Made by a program: the position numbers and the translations under genes. Shown here one piece after another: positions 8,521 to 17,435 of a stretch of DNA of 64,000 nucleotides. The notes under the pieces are model-generated. The model was not told the origin of the DNA and made no database searches. It worked only from the letters and a program-made list of their open reading frames with translations. Position 1 is the stretch's first letter, and each line of letters starts with the position of its first letter. The stretch comes from Corynebacterium ulceribovis DSM 45146 (GTDB lineage: Bacteria; Actinomycetota; Actinomycetes; Mycobacteriales; Mycobacteriaceae), in the NCBI RefSeq assembly GCF_000372445.1, contig NZ_AQUY01000003.1:186001-250000 (forward strand), given 5' to 3'.

Positions 8521-9849
8521 ATGGGTCGGCATTCGCTACACGCTTCCGGAAACTCCAATTCTCGTCGCGCCCGCACCTCGAGCGGTGCTCACAGGTCCCG
8601 TAGTGACCGCAACGCCACTGGGCGTAATGCCGCTACCCGCAACGCCACTGGCCGCGACATCGGCGCCCAGTTCAACAGCCTGACTGCACCCCGCAAAACC
8701 CTCATTGTCGGACTTGCCGCCGCGCTACTTTTCACCCTCATCGGCGCGCTACTGTTGTGGCCATCGGGCCCAGCCCCAGAGCCTGCCGCCGGTTTCCGCG
8801 AATCCCAACATATCGCCGCGAACACCGTCACCGGCACGGTCATCGAAGCTGATGACGGGCCGTGCGGGTCAGCTGAAGTCGGCCGCGTTTTCGACACCTC
8901 CCCCACGTTCCCCGAGGGCTCCCATAAGTGCCACCGCGCGCTCATCAAGCTGACCTCCGGCGACGAATCCGGCCGCTACACCCTCATTGAGACCTCCGGC
9001 CAACCGGGCGAGCCGACCCTCGCCAGCGGCGACCGCGTCACCTTGGCGGTACATGACGGCCCACACTTCACGTTCGTCGACATGGATCGCACCATCCCGA
9101 TCTGGATTTGGATTGTTGTCACCGTCGCCCTCATCGCACTGGTCGGCGCGAAACGCGGCCTCCTCGCCCTCGTCGGCCTAGCCATCACACTGCTAACCGT
9201 TGCAGTGTTCCTCGTGCCAGGGCTGCTACGTTCCGGCGACCCGGTATGGCTGGCGGTGGTCACGGGCGCGCTCGTCATGTTCCCCGTCATCTTCCTCGTC
9301 CATGGCGTCAACTGGAAATCTGCATCGTCGCTGGGCGGCACGCTCATCACATTGGTGCTTTCCGCAGGCCTCGCCCAGGTCGCCATCGCCACAACACAGC
9401 TACGCGGCCTATCCGACGAATCGAACCTGCTGCTGCAGCTCTATTTGCCTTCCGTCAGCGTCACTGGTCTGCTTCTTGCCGGGTTCATTGTGGGCGCCCT
9501 CGGCGTACTTAATGACGTCACCATTGCGCAGGCCTCCACCGTGCAGGAGCTTTATGACGCCAACCCCACGCTCAAACCGTGGCGCGTCTTTAAATCTGCC
9601 ATGCATGTGGGCCAGGACCATATTGCCTCGATGGTGTACACCTTGGTGCTGGCGTATTTGGGTGCGGCGTTGCCTATGTCGATGCTGCTGGCGGTCGCGG
9701 ATCGCCCGGTTTTGGGCATCATCTCTTCGGATCTGGTGGCGGTCGAGCTGATGCGCTCGGCTGTCGGTGCGTTGGCGCTGACCGCTGCGGTGCCCATTAC
9801 AACAGCAATTGCCGCGTGGACGGTGCAGTCCACGCGGCAATCGAAGTGA
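8521..9849 (+). CDS. YibE/F-family polytopic membrane protein
   Basis: A protein of 442 residues with the YibE/F pattern. There is a basic, repetitive N terminus rich in Ser/Arg/Asn (with RNATGRNAATRNATGR), one membrane segment near residue 70, an extracellular OB-like domain (about 90-185: TGTVIEADDGPC, GDRVTLAVHDG), then about seven hydrophobic segments, including the family segment GVLNDVTIAQASTVQEL (about 325-345). The function is unknown; some relatives are proposed permeases or exporters. The start at 8521 has GGAAGGC upstream; the 10 preceding codons in the frame are not needed. A large perfect inverted repeat spans the last codons. Confidence 0.86.
   Translation: MGRHSLHASGNSNSRRARTSSGAHRSRSDRNATGRNAATRNATGRDIGAQFNSLTAPRKTLIVGLAAALLFTLIGALLLWPSGPAPEPAAGFRESQHIAANTVTGTVIEADDGPCGSAEVGRVFDTSPTFPEGSHKCHRALIKLTSGDESGRYTLIETSGQPGEPTLASGDRVTLAVHDGPHFTFVDMDRTIPIWIWIVVTVALIALVGAKRGLLALVGLAITLLTVAVFLVPGLLRSGDPVWLAVVTGALVMFPVIFLVHGVNWKSASSLGGTLITLVLSAGLAQVAIATTQLRGLSDESNLLLQLYLPSVSVTGLLLAGFIVGALGVLNDVTIAQASTVQELYDANPTLKPWRVFKSAMHVGQDHIASMVYTLVLAYLGAALPMSMLLAVADRPVLGIISSDLVAVELMRSAVGALALTAAVPITTAIAAWTVQSTRQSK
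9808..9841 (+). repeat. perfect 14-bp inverted repeat inside the 3' end of the YibE/F gene
   Basis: The arms ATTGCCGCGTGGAC (9808-9821) and GTCCACGCGGCAAT (9828-9841) are perfectly complementary around a 6-base loop. The hairpin ends 8 bases before the end of the coding frame and is not followed by a T-run, so it is not a standard terminator, although it could protect or define the mRNA 3' end. A convergent gene ends at 9932. Confidence 0.8.
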
Positions 9850-9931
9850 TTCAGTTATTTGATTGTGGCGCTACCTTCGGTGCTGGTCAGCACCCCTCGC
9901 CTTCGGTTAATTCACCACGCCTTCGCCTCAT

Positions 9932-12900
9932 CTAGGCCAGCTTTCGCCGCAGACCCATCGCCGCACCGATGAGCATCATGGCGCTGAGCAAGAAACCAGC
10001 TAGACCTGGGCCGCCTGTGCGCGGCAGATTGCCAACTTCGTAGTTCGCTAGGGTAATAACCGCTTTCTGCCCGTTTTCAACTTTGATGTATTCCACGTCA
10101 GCGGGAACCGTATTGTTATCGTCCAAGATCTTGACTTCAGTCAAGTATCCGCCCTGTCCGTCGGGAATGAGTTTGCCATTTTCGCGCTTATAGTCGATAT
10201 TGATTCGAATTGGCTTCGGCAGCAGTTGATACCCCGGCGCAGACTTCGTCTCTACGATGTAGTAGTCGCCTGCAGGCAATTCCGCAATGCTGTACATCTG
10301 CGATGCCGAGTCGAACGCCAATTTCTGTTCAACTTCTTCACCACGAGATCCGTCCGGTAAGCCCTTAAAGAGTGTGAACTCTGCCGTTGAGATAGCTTCA
10401 TCTACCATTCGACCATCTTTGAAGCCAACCTTTTTGAGCGAAAACCCAACTGGCTCAAGTTGTTTGTTGATTACTTCGCACACCACAGGACCCTTCATGT
10501 CGACTTTCACCGCAAAGCCGCTTTCGGAATTGGGATCCTCGGCCAACAACGCTTGCGGTTCGCCCCAACGGGTGCATTTTGCACGCTTACCGTCTTGGAG
10601 CTCCAGTGCATACCCAGGTTGCTGGACCTCTTCAACTGTAACCTTTGCATGAGGCGGGTTATTCAGATCAATCGTTTGGTTAGGTTCCTTCAGCTTGTAG
10701 TGCCACATTGCATTACCAGACGGGTCTGTGATCTGAGTTACAACGCTGTCATTCTCCATCGCCCCGTCGTAAGCATTGGCCTTAAAAGTCCAACCAGCTC
10801 CGTCAACCAAATCGCCGTCGATCAGCCGAATCTTCTTTTTGACGATTAGTTTGCTCTCACAGTCTTTGAGCACTCGGTCAGCGAGGTTCTTAGCCAAATC
10901 GGCGTAGCTGTCCACTTTGAACCAGTCTTCGTTCAGAGTCGGTCCGGAAACGGAGGACAGCAAGTCTAATCTCGGGACAGTCTTATACACTGCTTCCGGC
11001 TTGTAGTAGCGGTAATCGCCAACGGTGACTGCACCGGGACGATCCGTCGAGTCGCTGGCTTTTCCCCAAAAACCAGAGTTTTTCTTGTTGTCTGGAATCC
11101 AAGTCGCCGTGGAACCTGTTTGTCGGTATATGGCTGAGTCATAAAGAACGTCAACTTCAGGCCCCAAGAATGTGAGATTGACACCGATGGTCTCCACTCG
11201 AGTGCCCTGGTCCTTGAGGGCGTTTGCCGCAATAATCGCTTTATTGATATCTCGAAAATGGGTTACTCTGCCAGGATCACCCGCATAATCGCCGAAATAA
11301 GTGCCAGATGCCCACTCACTACGCCAACCATTAACTGCAGTTGGCTCGCCGTCAGTGACAAGGTAAACGGTGTCATACTCCTTGTCCTTCACTCTTTTCA
11401 GGGCGCCTTCCCAGTTCGTGCCGCCTTCCCAGCTTCCAGAGTTCAGCGTCATGGCTTTAATTTTCTGGGTTAGAGTCTCCGCATTGTTTGGATCCTGGAG
11501 ATCTAAAGCGTCTGACTCGTTGTCCTTGTTATCGCCACGCGGCGCATCGGACGCAAAGTTGTAGATTCCGAGTTCAGTTGGCGTACCTGTAAGACGCTTG
11601 ACAATCTCTTCACCAGCATCCTTGGTGTTTTGCAGACCGTTTACTCCGTCGCGTTCGATGGAGTTTGACAAGTCGAAGATCAATGCGATCTTCTGCCCAC
11701 ACTTCTTTTTGGTAGGGGGGTTCGGGAGCGCGTCCTCAAAACCATCAGTATTCGGCGGTAGAGCCTTGATCGGGTTACCGCAAGCGCTGACGCGGTGTTC
11801 AGTTCCATAGTAGTAGAGATCTGTGGAGTTGATGCCATAGATCCGAATGCGAATCGTATCACCCGCTTCAACCGCAACTCCATCAGGCAGCACAAATTCT
11901 AGATTATTCCCCGAGCGCGCCCATTTGATTTCTCCGGCATTAAACTCTCGTTTAATTCCTCCTTGAGAATTCAAGTGTCTGCCATTGACCGTAATACTTG
12001 ATGAAGGCCACACATTGTGGTTTTCGTCAACATTCAACGTCAGCTTCTTAATGGTGCCATCATCGACCGGCGTGAACTCAATATGCTCACGCGAACCGTA
12101 GTAGTCGCTGTACCAATACACTAGGCTGGACCCTTCGAAAGAATCGCACTGCCCAACATCGGGGAGAGGCTGCTGGCGGTCAACTACATAAGCAGCAGTC
12201 GGATAAGCATACGCCCAGTAACCGTTGTATCCGCTCGAAATCTCATGGTAACCACCGGCAACAAATTTGGAGTCAAAACGTAGGTTCTGGCCCGTGCGTA
12301 CAAGCACTGGTTCCGCCAAAATGATTTCAATTCTGTATGCATCCACAATTTTGATCGTGGCAGTCGTAGGAGCCTGCACACCATTTAGAGTCACCTTGAC
12401 GGCGTATTCATATCCTTGGGATCCGTTGTGTGTGCGAAGGTACTGGCGGTCTGGAGTTGTAAATTCTAACTGGAAGCGCTTCAGATTCAGGTCACGTGTT
12501 GGAGTAACGCGAAAGTACCAGTTATACATGTCAGTAAACTCTTCCCGCCACTCGTTCCAAGCTAGGGTAACCATTTGCTCATTCGCGGCAGCCGGGGTAG
12601 CCGCAATGGAGAATGCAGAGCGGGCTGTTGTGGCCTTGGGCTGCTCAGCAAGTGTCGGACACTTCTCTGCAAGAACTCCCGGATTCTCGGAGTCGTAGTT
12701 TTCAATGCACCACTGTTCAGGGTCCTCCTCGTAAGTCCCACCCGTCGCAGGCTTAGCAGTGGAAGGCTCTGTTGCTGGACTTTTAGCATCAGGCTCCGGC
12801 AGATCGGCAAGATCACCAGTATTAACCTCTGCAGGATCAGCAAACCCATCCGTATCAATCGCTGGGTCCGCAACGTCAGAAACCCCAGGGATGTCAACCT

Positions 12901-13054
12901 CGTCTTGGGCTTGTGCGGCAGGAACGTTCACACCGACGGCCAACGCAAAGACCATCAAAACGGAACCAAAAATGGCCATGAGCCGAACTAGATAGCTTTG
13001 GTAAAGCCCAGTCCCTACCCGAGTCGTCGTCGCTGATTCAGCAGACAGCAGCAC
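9932..13054 (-). CDS. LPxTG surface adhesin with von Willebrand A and SpaA-like domains
   Basis: A cell-wall protein of 1040 residues. A long signal peptide (residues 1-49, ending PAAQAQ) is followed by an acidic Asp/Pro/Ala region, two beta-rich domains, and a von Willebrand A domain from about residue 452 with a complete metal site (DLSNS, GGTNWEG, VTDGEP). A collagen-binding-B-like region and a SpaA/prealbumin-like domain with the E-box-type YYIVETKSAPGYQLL come next, then the sorting signal LPRTG (about 1010), a hydrophobic stretch and LRRKLA. This resembles tip pilins such as SpaC. GTG at 13054 is the start: GAAAGGA lies 7 bases upstream, and a longer frame to 13156 lacks such a site. 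No sortase or shaft pilin gene is adjacent, so anchoring by a distant sortase is inferred. The gene looks more AT-rich than its neighbours. Confidence 0.9.
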   Translation of the reverse strand: MLLSAESATTTRVGTGLYQSYLVRLMAIFGSVLMVFALAVGVNVPAAQAQDEVDIPGVSDVADPAIDTDGFADPAEVNTGDLADLPEPDAKSPATEPSTAKPATGGTYEEDPEQWCIENYDSENPGVLAEKCPTLAEQPKATTARSAFSIAATPAAANEQMVTLAWNEWREEFTDMYNWYFRVTPTRDLNLKRFQLEFTTPDRQYLRTHNGSQGYEYAVKVTLNGVQAPTTATIKIVDAYRIEIILAEPVLVRTGQNLRFDSKFVAGGYHEISSGYNGYWAYAYPTAAYVVDRQQPLPDVGQCDSFEGSSLVYWYSDYYGSREHIEFTPVDDGTIKKLTLNVDENHNVWPSSSITVNGRHLNSQGGIKREFNAGEIKWARSGNNLEFVLPDGVAVEAGDTIRIRIYGINSTDLYYYGTEHRVSACGNPIKALPPNTDGFEDALPNPPTKKKCGQKIALIFDLSNSIERDGVNGLQNTKDAGEEIVKRLTGTPTELGIYNFASDAPRGDNKDNESDALDLQDPNNAETLTQKIKAMTLNSGSWEGGTNWEGALKRVKDKEYDTVYLVTDGEPTAVNGWRSEWASGTYFGDYAGDPGRVTHFRDINKAIIAANALKDQGTRVETIGVNLTFLGPEVDVLYDSAIYRQTGSTATWIPDNKKNSGFWGKASDSTDRPGAVTVGDYRYYKPEAVYKTVPRLDLLSSVSGPTLNEDWFKVDSYADLAKNLADRVLKDCESKLIVKKKIRLIDGDLVDGAGWTFKANAYDGAMENDSVVTQITDPSGNAMWHYKLKEPNQTIDLNNPPHAKVTVEEVQQPGYALELQDGKRAKCTRWGEPQALLAEDPNSESGFAVKVDMKGPVVCEVINKQLEPVGFSLKKVGFKDGRMVDEAISTAEFTLFKGLPDGSRGEEVEQKLAFDSASQMYSIAELPAGDYYIVETKSAPGYQLLPKPIRINIDYKRENGKLIPDGQGGYLTEVKILDDNNTVPADVEYIKVENGQKAVITLANYEVGNLPRTGGPGLAGFLLSAMMLIGAAMGLRRKLA

Positions 13055-13424
13055 GATGAATCCTTTCGCTGCGAAGCTAAAACTACAGCGGGTGCGACTC
13101 CCTTTCAGAAGCTGAGAGCTTAGCCCGCAACACTTAATTTGATCACAGTATCGCACACTTAGGAAGCAACTTCTAATTCTCTACACTTATTTTGATCACA
13201 CTTTTGAAAATCTCACGACCTCTTTCAAGGAAGTCAGAAAAGATTCCCATCGCAGCAGGTCACGGACATGCGGATGCGTCAAAGTGCGGCACGTCAAGAT
13301 GCAATCCGTGCCCAATTTCAGGTGAGATACAGCAATGTATCTACACAACGGCACCCCAATAGCCAGAAAACACTCAGCTCTCGGCATGAACCAAGTGTGT
13401 ATCTACTCAGGAAGCAACCACGGA
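13055..13424. other. gene-free interval upstream of the adhesin
   Basis: About 370 bases between the dcd stop codon and the adhesin start codon, noticeably AT-rich. I see no convincing gene; short open frames cross it without ribosome binding sites. It must hold the adhesin promoter, and its only clear structure is the pair of 18-base direct repeats described separately. Confidence 0.7.
13130..13200. promoter_or_regulatory. paired 18-base direct repeats, candidate operator of the adhesin gene
   Basis: ACACTTAATTTGATCACA (13130-13147) and ACACTTATTTTGATCACA (13183-13200) differ at one base and start 53 bases apart, close to five helical turns. Both lie 77-146 bases upstream of the adhesin start. 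A partial copy (ACACTTAGG) lies between them. The repeat contains the palindrome TGATCA but is not a GlxR site (TGTGA-N6-TCACA). Confidence 0.55.
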
Positions 13425-13997
13425 CTAGCGAAAGTTCAAATACGCCTTCGACGGGGTTGGGCCACGCTGCCCTTGATACTTTGATCCCAAGGCACCTGAG
13501 CCATACGGAACCTCCGCAGGAGAGGTCATTCGGAACAGTGCCAATTGCCCCACCTTCATCCCCGGCCACAGTGCAATCGGCAAATTGGCCACATTGGAAA
13601 GCTCAAGGGTGATGTGGCCGGTGAACCCTGGGTCGATAAAACCTGCAGTGGAATGCGTCAATAAGCCCAAACGCCCCAGGGAGGACTTACCCTCCAGGCG
13701 GCCGGCCAGGTGTGGCGGAATAGCGAAGGACTCCAACGTGGAGGCCAGCACAAACTCGCCAGGGTGCAAGATGAAGGGCTCGCCGTCGGTGACCTCGGTC
13801 AGGGTGGTCAGTTCATCCTGCGGCAACTTCGGATCGATGTGCGTGTAAATCGAATTGTTGAAAACACGGAAGAACTTATCCAGCCGCACGTCAATAGACG
13901 ACGGCTGAATCATCTCCGGGTCAAACGGCTCGACACCCAAATGGTCCGAACCAGTTGCGTTGACAGCGGCACGAATATCACGATCTGAAAGAAGCAC
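13425..13997 (-). CDS. dcd: dCTP deaminase
   Basis: A protein of 190 residues that deaminates dCTP to dUTP; some actinobacterial forms are bifunctional and release dUMP. The family start MLLSDRDI, the segment [17 protein letters not shown], the nucleotide-binding [11 protein letters not shown] and the catalytic-loop stretch [19 protein letters not shown] are all present, and the length is the usual one. The GTG at 13997 gives the standard N terminus; eight more codons are open upstream. It is divergent from tRNA-Gly, with a 72-base gap between them. Confidence 0.95.
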   Translation of the reverse strand: MLLSDRDIRAAVNATGSDHLGVEPFDPEMIQPSSIDVRLDKFFRVFNNSIYTHIDPKLPQDELTTLTEVTDGEPFILHPGEFVLASTLESFAIPPHLAGRLEGKSSLGRLGLLTHSTAGFIDPGFTGHITLELSNVANLPIALWPGMKVGQLALFRMTSPAEVPYGSGALGSKYQGQRGPTPSKAYLNFR

Positions 13998-14015
13998 GAC
14001 CACAAGGTTACCCCG

Positions 14016-14046
14016 TTGCAAGTTCCGCCGGGCCGAGTGCTACTGT
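14016..14046 (+). promoter_or_regulatory. probable promoter of tRNA-Gly
   Basis: TTGCAA (14016-14021) resembles a -35 hexamer. TACTGT (14041-14046) fits the actinobacterial -10 pattern TANNNT, at a rather long 19-base spacing; GCTACT two bases earlier would give 17. The mature tRNA begins 24 bases downstream. Confidence 0.5.
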
Positions 14047-14069
14047 GGGGACTTAGCAAAAGCGCAATT

Positions 14070-14140
14070 GCCGGTGTAGTTCAATGGTAGAACTCCTGCT
14101 TCCCAAGCAGGCGGCGCGGGTTCGATTCCCGTCACCGGCT
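14070..14140 (+). tRNA. tRNA-Gly (anticodon CCC)
   Basis: A 71-base cloverleaf. The acceptor arms GCCGGTG (14070-14076) and CACCGGC (14133-14139) pair perfectly, with discriminator T at 14140. The D-arm contains TAGTTCAATGGTAGA, the anticodon stem CCTGC/GCAGG encloses TTCCCAA (anticodon CCC), and the T-arm carries GGTTCGATTCC. CCA is not encoded. A TTTTTT run follows within 10 bases and may end transcription. Confidence 0.97.
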
Positions 14141-14182
14141 CAAATTTTTTGGCCCACAGCGTGCCAATCCAGCTTCGGGCAA

Positions 14183-15628
14183 TCAATCCAGCTTTATGGT
14201 CCGCTTCACTCGCGTCGCCAAGCCCACAACGCCCAGCGCAATCACCGCGCCGACCACGAAAGCAACCCGGTAGCCGCTCATCACCTGGGCGTCGGACGCA
14301 ACAGCGCCACCGGCCACGCCGCCACCGACAATCACGCTCGTCGCCACCACACCGACCGCCACATACAGCGCGGTACCAACACCGCCGAAGACCTGCTGCA
14401 ACGTACTGACAATCGCCGAACCGTCCGCGTAACGCGACATCGGCAGCTCGCCCAAACCCCAGCTGAACAGCGGGGTGAACAAGAAGCCCAGCCCGATTTC
14501 CACCAGTACGTGGCAGAAAATGATCTCCCACAGCGGCATGTCCAACCCGAGCCGCCACGCCAACCCGGCGATCCCCAGGAACACCAGCGTCGCACCGGAA
14601 ATCACCAGCGCCCGCGGCCCGTACTTGTCGTACACGCGGCCCACACTCGGCCCCATCAACCCCATAATCAGCGCGCCCGGCATCAATGACAGTCCAATGG
14701 TGCGCACGTCGTAGCCCATCAGCGCCATCGACAGGGGCAGCAAAATAATCAGACCAAACATGGACACCATGCCCGCCGAGAGCACCATGGTCGACAGCCG
14801 GAAACTCCGCGTTCGGAAACACCGCAGATCCAGCAGCGCCTGCTCCGCGTGCCCCAACCGCAACTGCCGCCGCACAAACCACACCAGCGCAGCCACACCC
14901 AGCACCAGTGCCACAGCCAACTGCCACACCTTCGGCTGCCCCACCAAGCTCAACGCGTAAATCAGCCCGCCGAATCCCACAGCAGACAGCACCACCGACA
15001 GCACGTCAATGCGCTTGTCGCTGCGCTGGCCCACGTCCGGAATCAGCAGCGCCCCCGCAACCAGCACCAGCACGGAAATCGGCACCATTGTCCAAAACAG
15101 CATGTGCCACTGGTTATTGAACATCGCCAAGATCTGCCCCGACGCCGCCGGACCAATCGCCGGCGCCACCGCGATCACCAGCGTCAGGTTGCCCATCATC
15201 TGGCCACGTTCGTGCTCTGGCACCAGCCGCAGCACTGTCGTCATCAGCAGCGGCATCATAATCGCCGTGCCGCACGCCTGAATCGCCCGGCCTAACACGA
15301 CAAACACAAACGCCGGTGCCACCGCACCAATCAAGGTGCCTGCAACGAACAACCCCATCGCGCCGATGAACATCTGCCGAGTCGAGAACCGGTCAATAAG
15401 GAACCCGGAAATCGGAATGACCACGGACATCGTCAACATGAATGCGGTGGTCAGCCACTGTGCCGTCGCCGAAGTGATCTGCAGGTCATCTTTGATCACC
15501 GGGATGGCCACCGACATGATGGTTTCATTCAAAATCGCCGCGAATGCGGCGGCCAACAGGATATAAATCGCAAGGTTCCGGGTGCCTCGAGGCAGGTCCG
15601 GCGTTGTAAAACTCTCGTCCATCACCAC
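14183..15628 (-). CDS. MFS drug-efflux type transporter (DHA2/EmrB-like)
   Basis: A transporter of 481 residues with 12-14 hydrophobic segments. Motif C of antiporters is visible in VIAVAPAIGPAASGQI, and the first loop DRFSTRQMFIGAMGLFVAGT carries motif A features. It probably exports a drug or lipophilic compound with the proton gradient. The reading frame opens at GTG 15628, which overlaps the TAG stop of the upstream VanW gene by one base; the ATG at 15622 is an equally good start. The overlap implies translation coupled to VanW, an unusual pairing. The gene ends 43 bases from tRNA-Gly, on the opposite strand. Confidence 0.88.
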   Translation of the reverse strand: MVMDESFTTPDLPRGTRNLAIYILLAAAFAAILNETIMSVAIPVIKDDLQITSATAQWLTTAFMLTMSVVIPISGFLIDRFSTRQMFIGAMGLFVAGTLIGAVAPAFVFVVLGRAIQACGTAIMMPLLMTTVLRLVPEHERGQMMGNLTLVIAVAPAIGPAASGQILAMFNNQWHMLFWTMVPISVLVLVAGALLIPDVGQRSDKRIDVLSVVLSAVGFGGLIYALSLVGQPKVWQLAVALVLGVAALVWFVRRQLRLGHAEQALLDLRCFRTRSFRLSTMVLSAGMVSMFGLIILLPLSMALMGYDVRTIGLSLMPGALIMGLMGPSVGRVYDKYGPRALVISGATLVFLGIAGLAWRLGLDMPLWEIIFCHVLVEIGLGFLFTPLFSWGLGELPMSRYADGSAIVSTLQQVFGGVGTALYVAVGVVATSVIVGGGVAGGAVASDAQVMSGYRVAFVVGAVIALGVVGLATRVKRTIKLD

Positions 15629-17328
15629 TACTTACAAACCACAATTGGGTTCGGGTCGTACACTGTCGTCTGCGTTTCGCGGGATAGCTCCGCGCCGTTC
15701 AAGTCTTTCACCACTCGGGTGTCCGTCACGGTGAAGCCCCGGCCGCCGCCCGATGGCGAACAGTTCTCGTCGGTCACTTCCATCCGCTGCGGGTCGGTGT
15801 AGTTCGTCCGTGGCCCCGGAATCGACTGCACATCAACGGTTTTCACACCTTTCAGCCGCACGGTCACCTGCGAGCTGTCGGCAGTGGCCTGGATATACAC
15901 CGGATACTTGCTCGTATTCTTAAACTGCAGGTCAATGGCCCCTTCGAAGACGGTTGCTTCCCGCCCGGCTGGGTACCGGCTGATGTAATAACTGTGCGGG
16001 GTGTGCGCCACGTCTTCCATCCCGGCGAAGTATGCAGCGTTGTACAGCGTCGTTGCGAACTGGCTGATGCCACCACCGACAGCCTTGTCCGCCCGGCCAT
16101 TGAGGATAATCCCCGATTCGACAAAGCCTTGGGCAGTGCCGCGTGGCCCGGTGTGCCCGTTCAGGCTGAAGGTATCGCCTGGGGCGACCACCGCTCCGTC
16201 AACAAGCGCAGCGGTACGACGAATGTTTTCCCCGGACGGCCCGGAAAATCCGCCAGTGGTGAACTCGCCGACGGTGTCGTCAAAGGTCGCGGCCTCGGCG
16301 TCCTTGGTGGTGAAGGTGGCTTTATCGTCCTTGTACTGCATCTCCACGCGCGCGGCTTTGTCGCTTCCCGCGCCCTCGGTGAGCAACTCCTCCACGTCCT
16401 TCAGCGACTTCTTCCACTCAATCAGTTCACCGTCTTGGCTCGGCGTCACCGTTTTCGCGCCCCCAGCCAGGGAAATCTGCGCGTTTTGCTTCTTCTTTTC
16501 GGTGTCCTTTAGTTGCGGCGCCAACACTGCTTGGAGCTTTTTGACGTCCGCTTTCGGCGTTAATTTATTGCCATCCGCCTCAAACTTCAGCACCGCATCC
16601 ATGTCCTGCGCAGGAATAGTCGCAGTGACGTCTTTCCGGCCCACAAACTGCAGTGGGTGCTGCTGATGCTTCTTCACCACACCAGACATAATGTCTTCGG
16701 CCGCATCCTGTTTCACCTCAGGTTCCAGCACCTCTACCGGCAGGTCGAGACGGGCATCGTCTTGCAGCCACTGCTCCGACAGCATCTCCAGCACCGTGTC
16801 GTGGTTGACGGTCTGCCCGTCAGCAGCATCGGTGACCTTCGGCTGGCCTTTCTTGTCGTAGGCCACGGCAGCGTTGACCGGTGGGATGGTCAAGTCCTGC
16901 TGAATGCGGGTCACTTCCGTGTTCAGCTTCGCGGAGTCAATGTCAGAGACCACGCCGACTTCCCGAGTGGTGAAAAAGGAGCCGATCCGCACCAGGGGGT
17001 TCAGTGGTTGTTCCCCAGCGGCGGCGATTGTTTTATCCCAATCCAACGTCAAACCGGCGGCCTGCGGGGTCACTTCGGTGGTTTTCTCCCCCGCGGTCAA
17101 GGTGACCGGTTCGTTCAGTTTGTCTTCGAGTCGTCCACGTAGTCGGTTCTTCGCTTCCTGTTCGTTCAGGCCACCGATTTCAATTCCGGCGACGGTGACG
17201 CCGCGGGGAACGGTATTTTTGGAGAAGAACAGATCGACGGCGTAAGCGAGCCCCGCCAGCAGCACAATGGCGAGCAGAGTCAACGCAATAGCTCGGCCGC
17301 CGGAGCGGCGTGGTTCTGCATAGTTCAC
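15628..17328 (-). CDS. VanW-family envelope protein with YoaR-like domain
   Basis: A protein of 566 residues. One N-terminal membrane anchor (about 12-35) is followed by two repeats of the YoaR-like putative peptidoglycan-binding domain (the first opening GVTVAGIEIGGLNEQEAKNRL), then the VanW domain (about 360-530: FSLNGHTGPRGTAQGFVESGIIL, GGGISQFATTLYNAAYFAGM). It acts outside the membrane; the family is linked to glycopeptide resistance clusters by name only and its reaction is unknown. GTG at 17328 is preferred; GGGGG lies 14 bases upstream and a TTG frame reaches 17358, so the start is uncertain. It diverges from the universal stress gene across a 107-base region containing a palindrome. 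Confidence 0.86.
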   Translation of the reverse strand: MNYAEPRRSGGRAIALTLLAIVLLAGLAYAVDLFFSKNTVPRGVTVAGIEIGGLNEQEAKNRLRGRLEDKLNEPVTLTAGEKTTEVTPQAAGLTLDWDKTIAAAGEQPLNPLVRIGSFFTTREVGVVSDIDSAKLNTEVTRIQQDLTIPPVNAAVAYDKKGQPKVTDAADGQTVNHDTVLEMLSEQWLQDDARLDLPVEVLEPEVKQDAAEDIMSGVVKKHQQHPLQFVGRKDVTATIPAQDMDAVLKFEADGNKLTPKADVKKLQAVLAPQLKDTEKKKQNAQISLAGGAKTVTPSQDGELIEWKKSLKDVEELLTEGAGSDKAARVEMQYKDDKATFTTKDAEAATFDDTVGEFTTGGFSGPSGENIRRTAALVDGAVVAPGDTFSLNGHTGPRGTAQGFVESGIILNGRADKAVGGGISQFATTLYNAAYFAGMEDVAHTPHSYYISRYPAGREATVFEGAIDLQFKNTSKYPVYIQATADSSQVTVRLKGVKTVDVQSIPGPRTNYTDPQRMEVTDENCSPSGGGRGFTVTDTRVVKDLNGAELSRETQTTVYDPNPIVVCK

Positions 17329-17397
17329 AGCAGATACACTAACCCCCAAATGGTGCAAAACACTAGCTAGAACGCGTTTTGTAACAATAGAGTTAAG

Positions 17398-17411
17398 AGG
17401 GAACGTTCCCT
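17398..17411. promoter_or_regulatory. 14-bp perfect palindrome between vanW-like and uspA-like genes
   Basis: AGGGAACGTTCCCT is self-complementary. It sits 25 bases upstream of the universal stress protein ATG and is flanked on both sides by TGTAACA (17380-17386 and 17411-17417). The position suits an operator or an extracytoplasmic-sigma-type element (GGGAAC) controlling one or both divergent genes. Confidence 0.55.
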
Positions 17412-17435
17412 GTAACAGAGTGTGAGAAGGCCACG

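Noticed and set aside
13130..13200. GlxR (CRP-like) binding sites
   Set aside because: The repeats contain TGATCACA but lack the TGTGA-N6-TCACA symmetry needed.
14070..14140. tRNA-Gly as an attachment site of an integrated island
   Set aside because: No integrase gene and no second copy of the tRNA 3' end was seen in the window; the adhesin lies on the 5' side of the tRNA.
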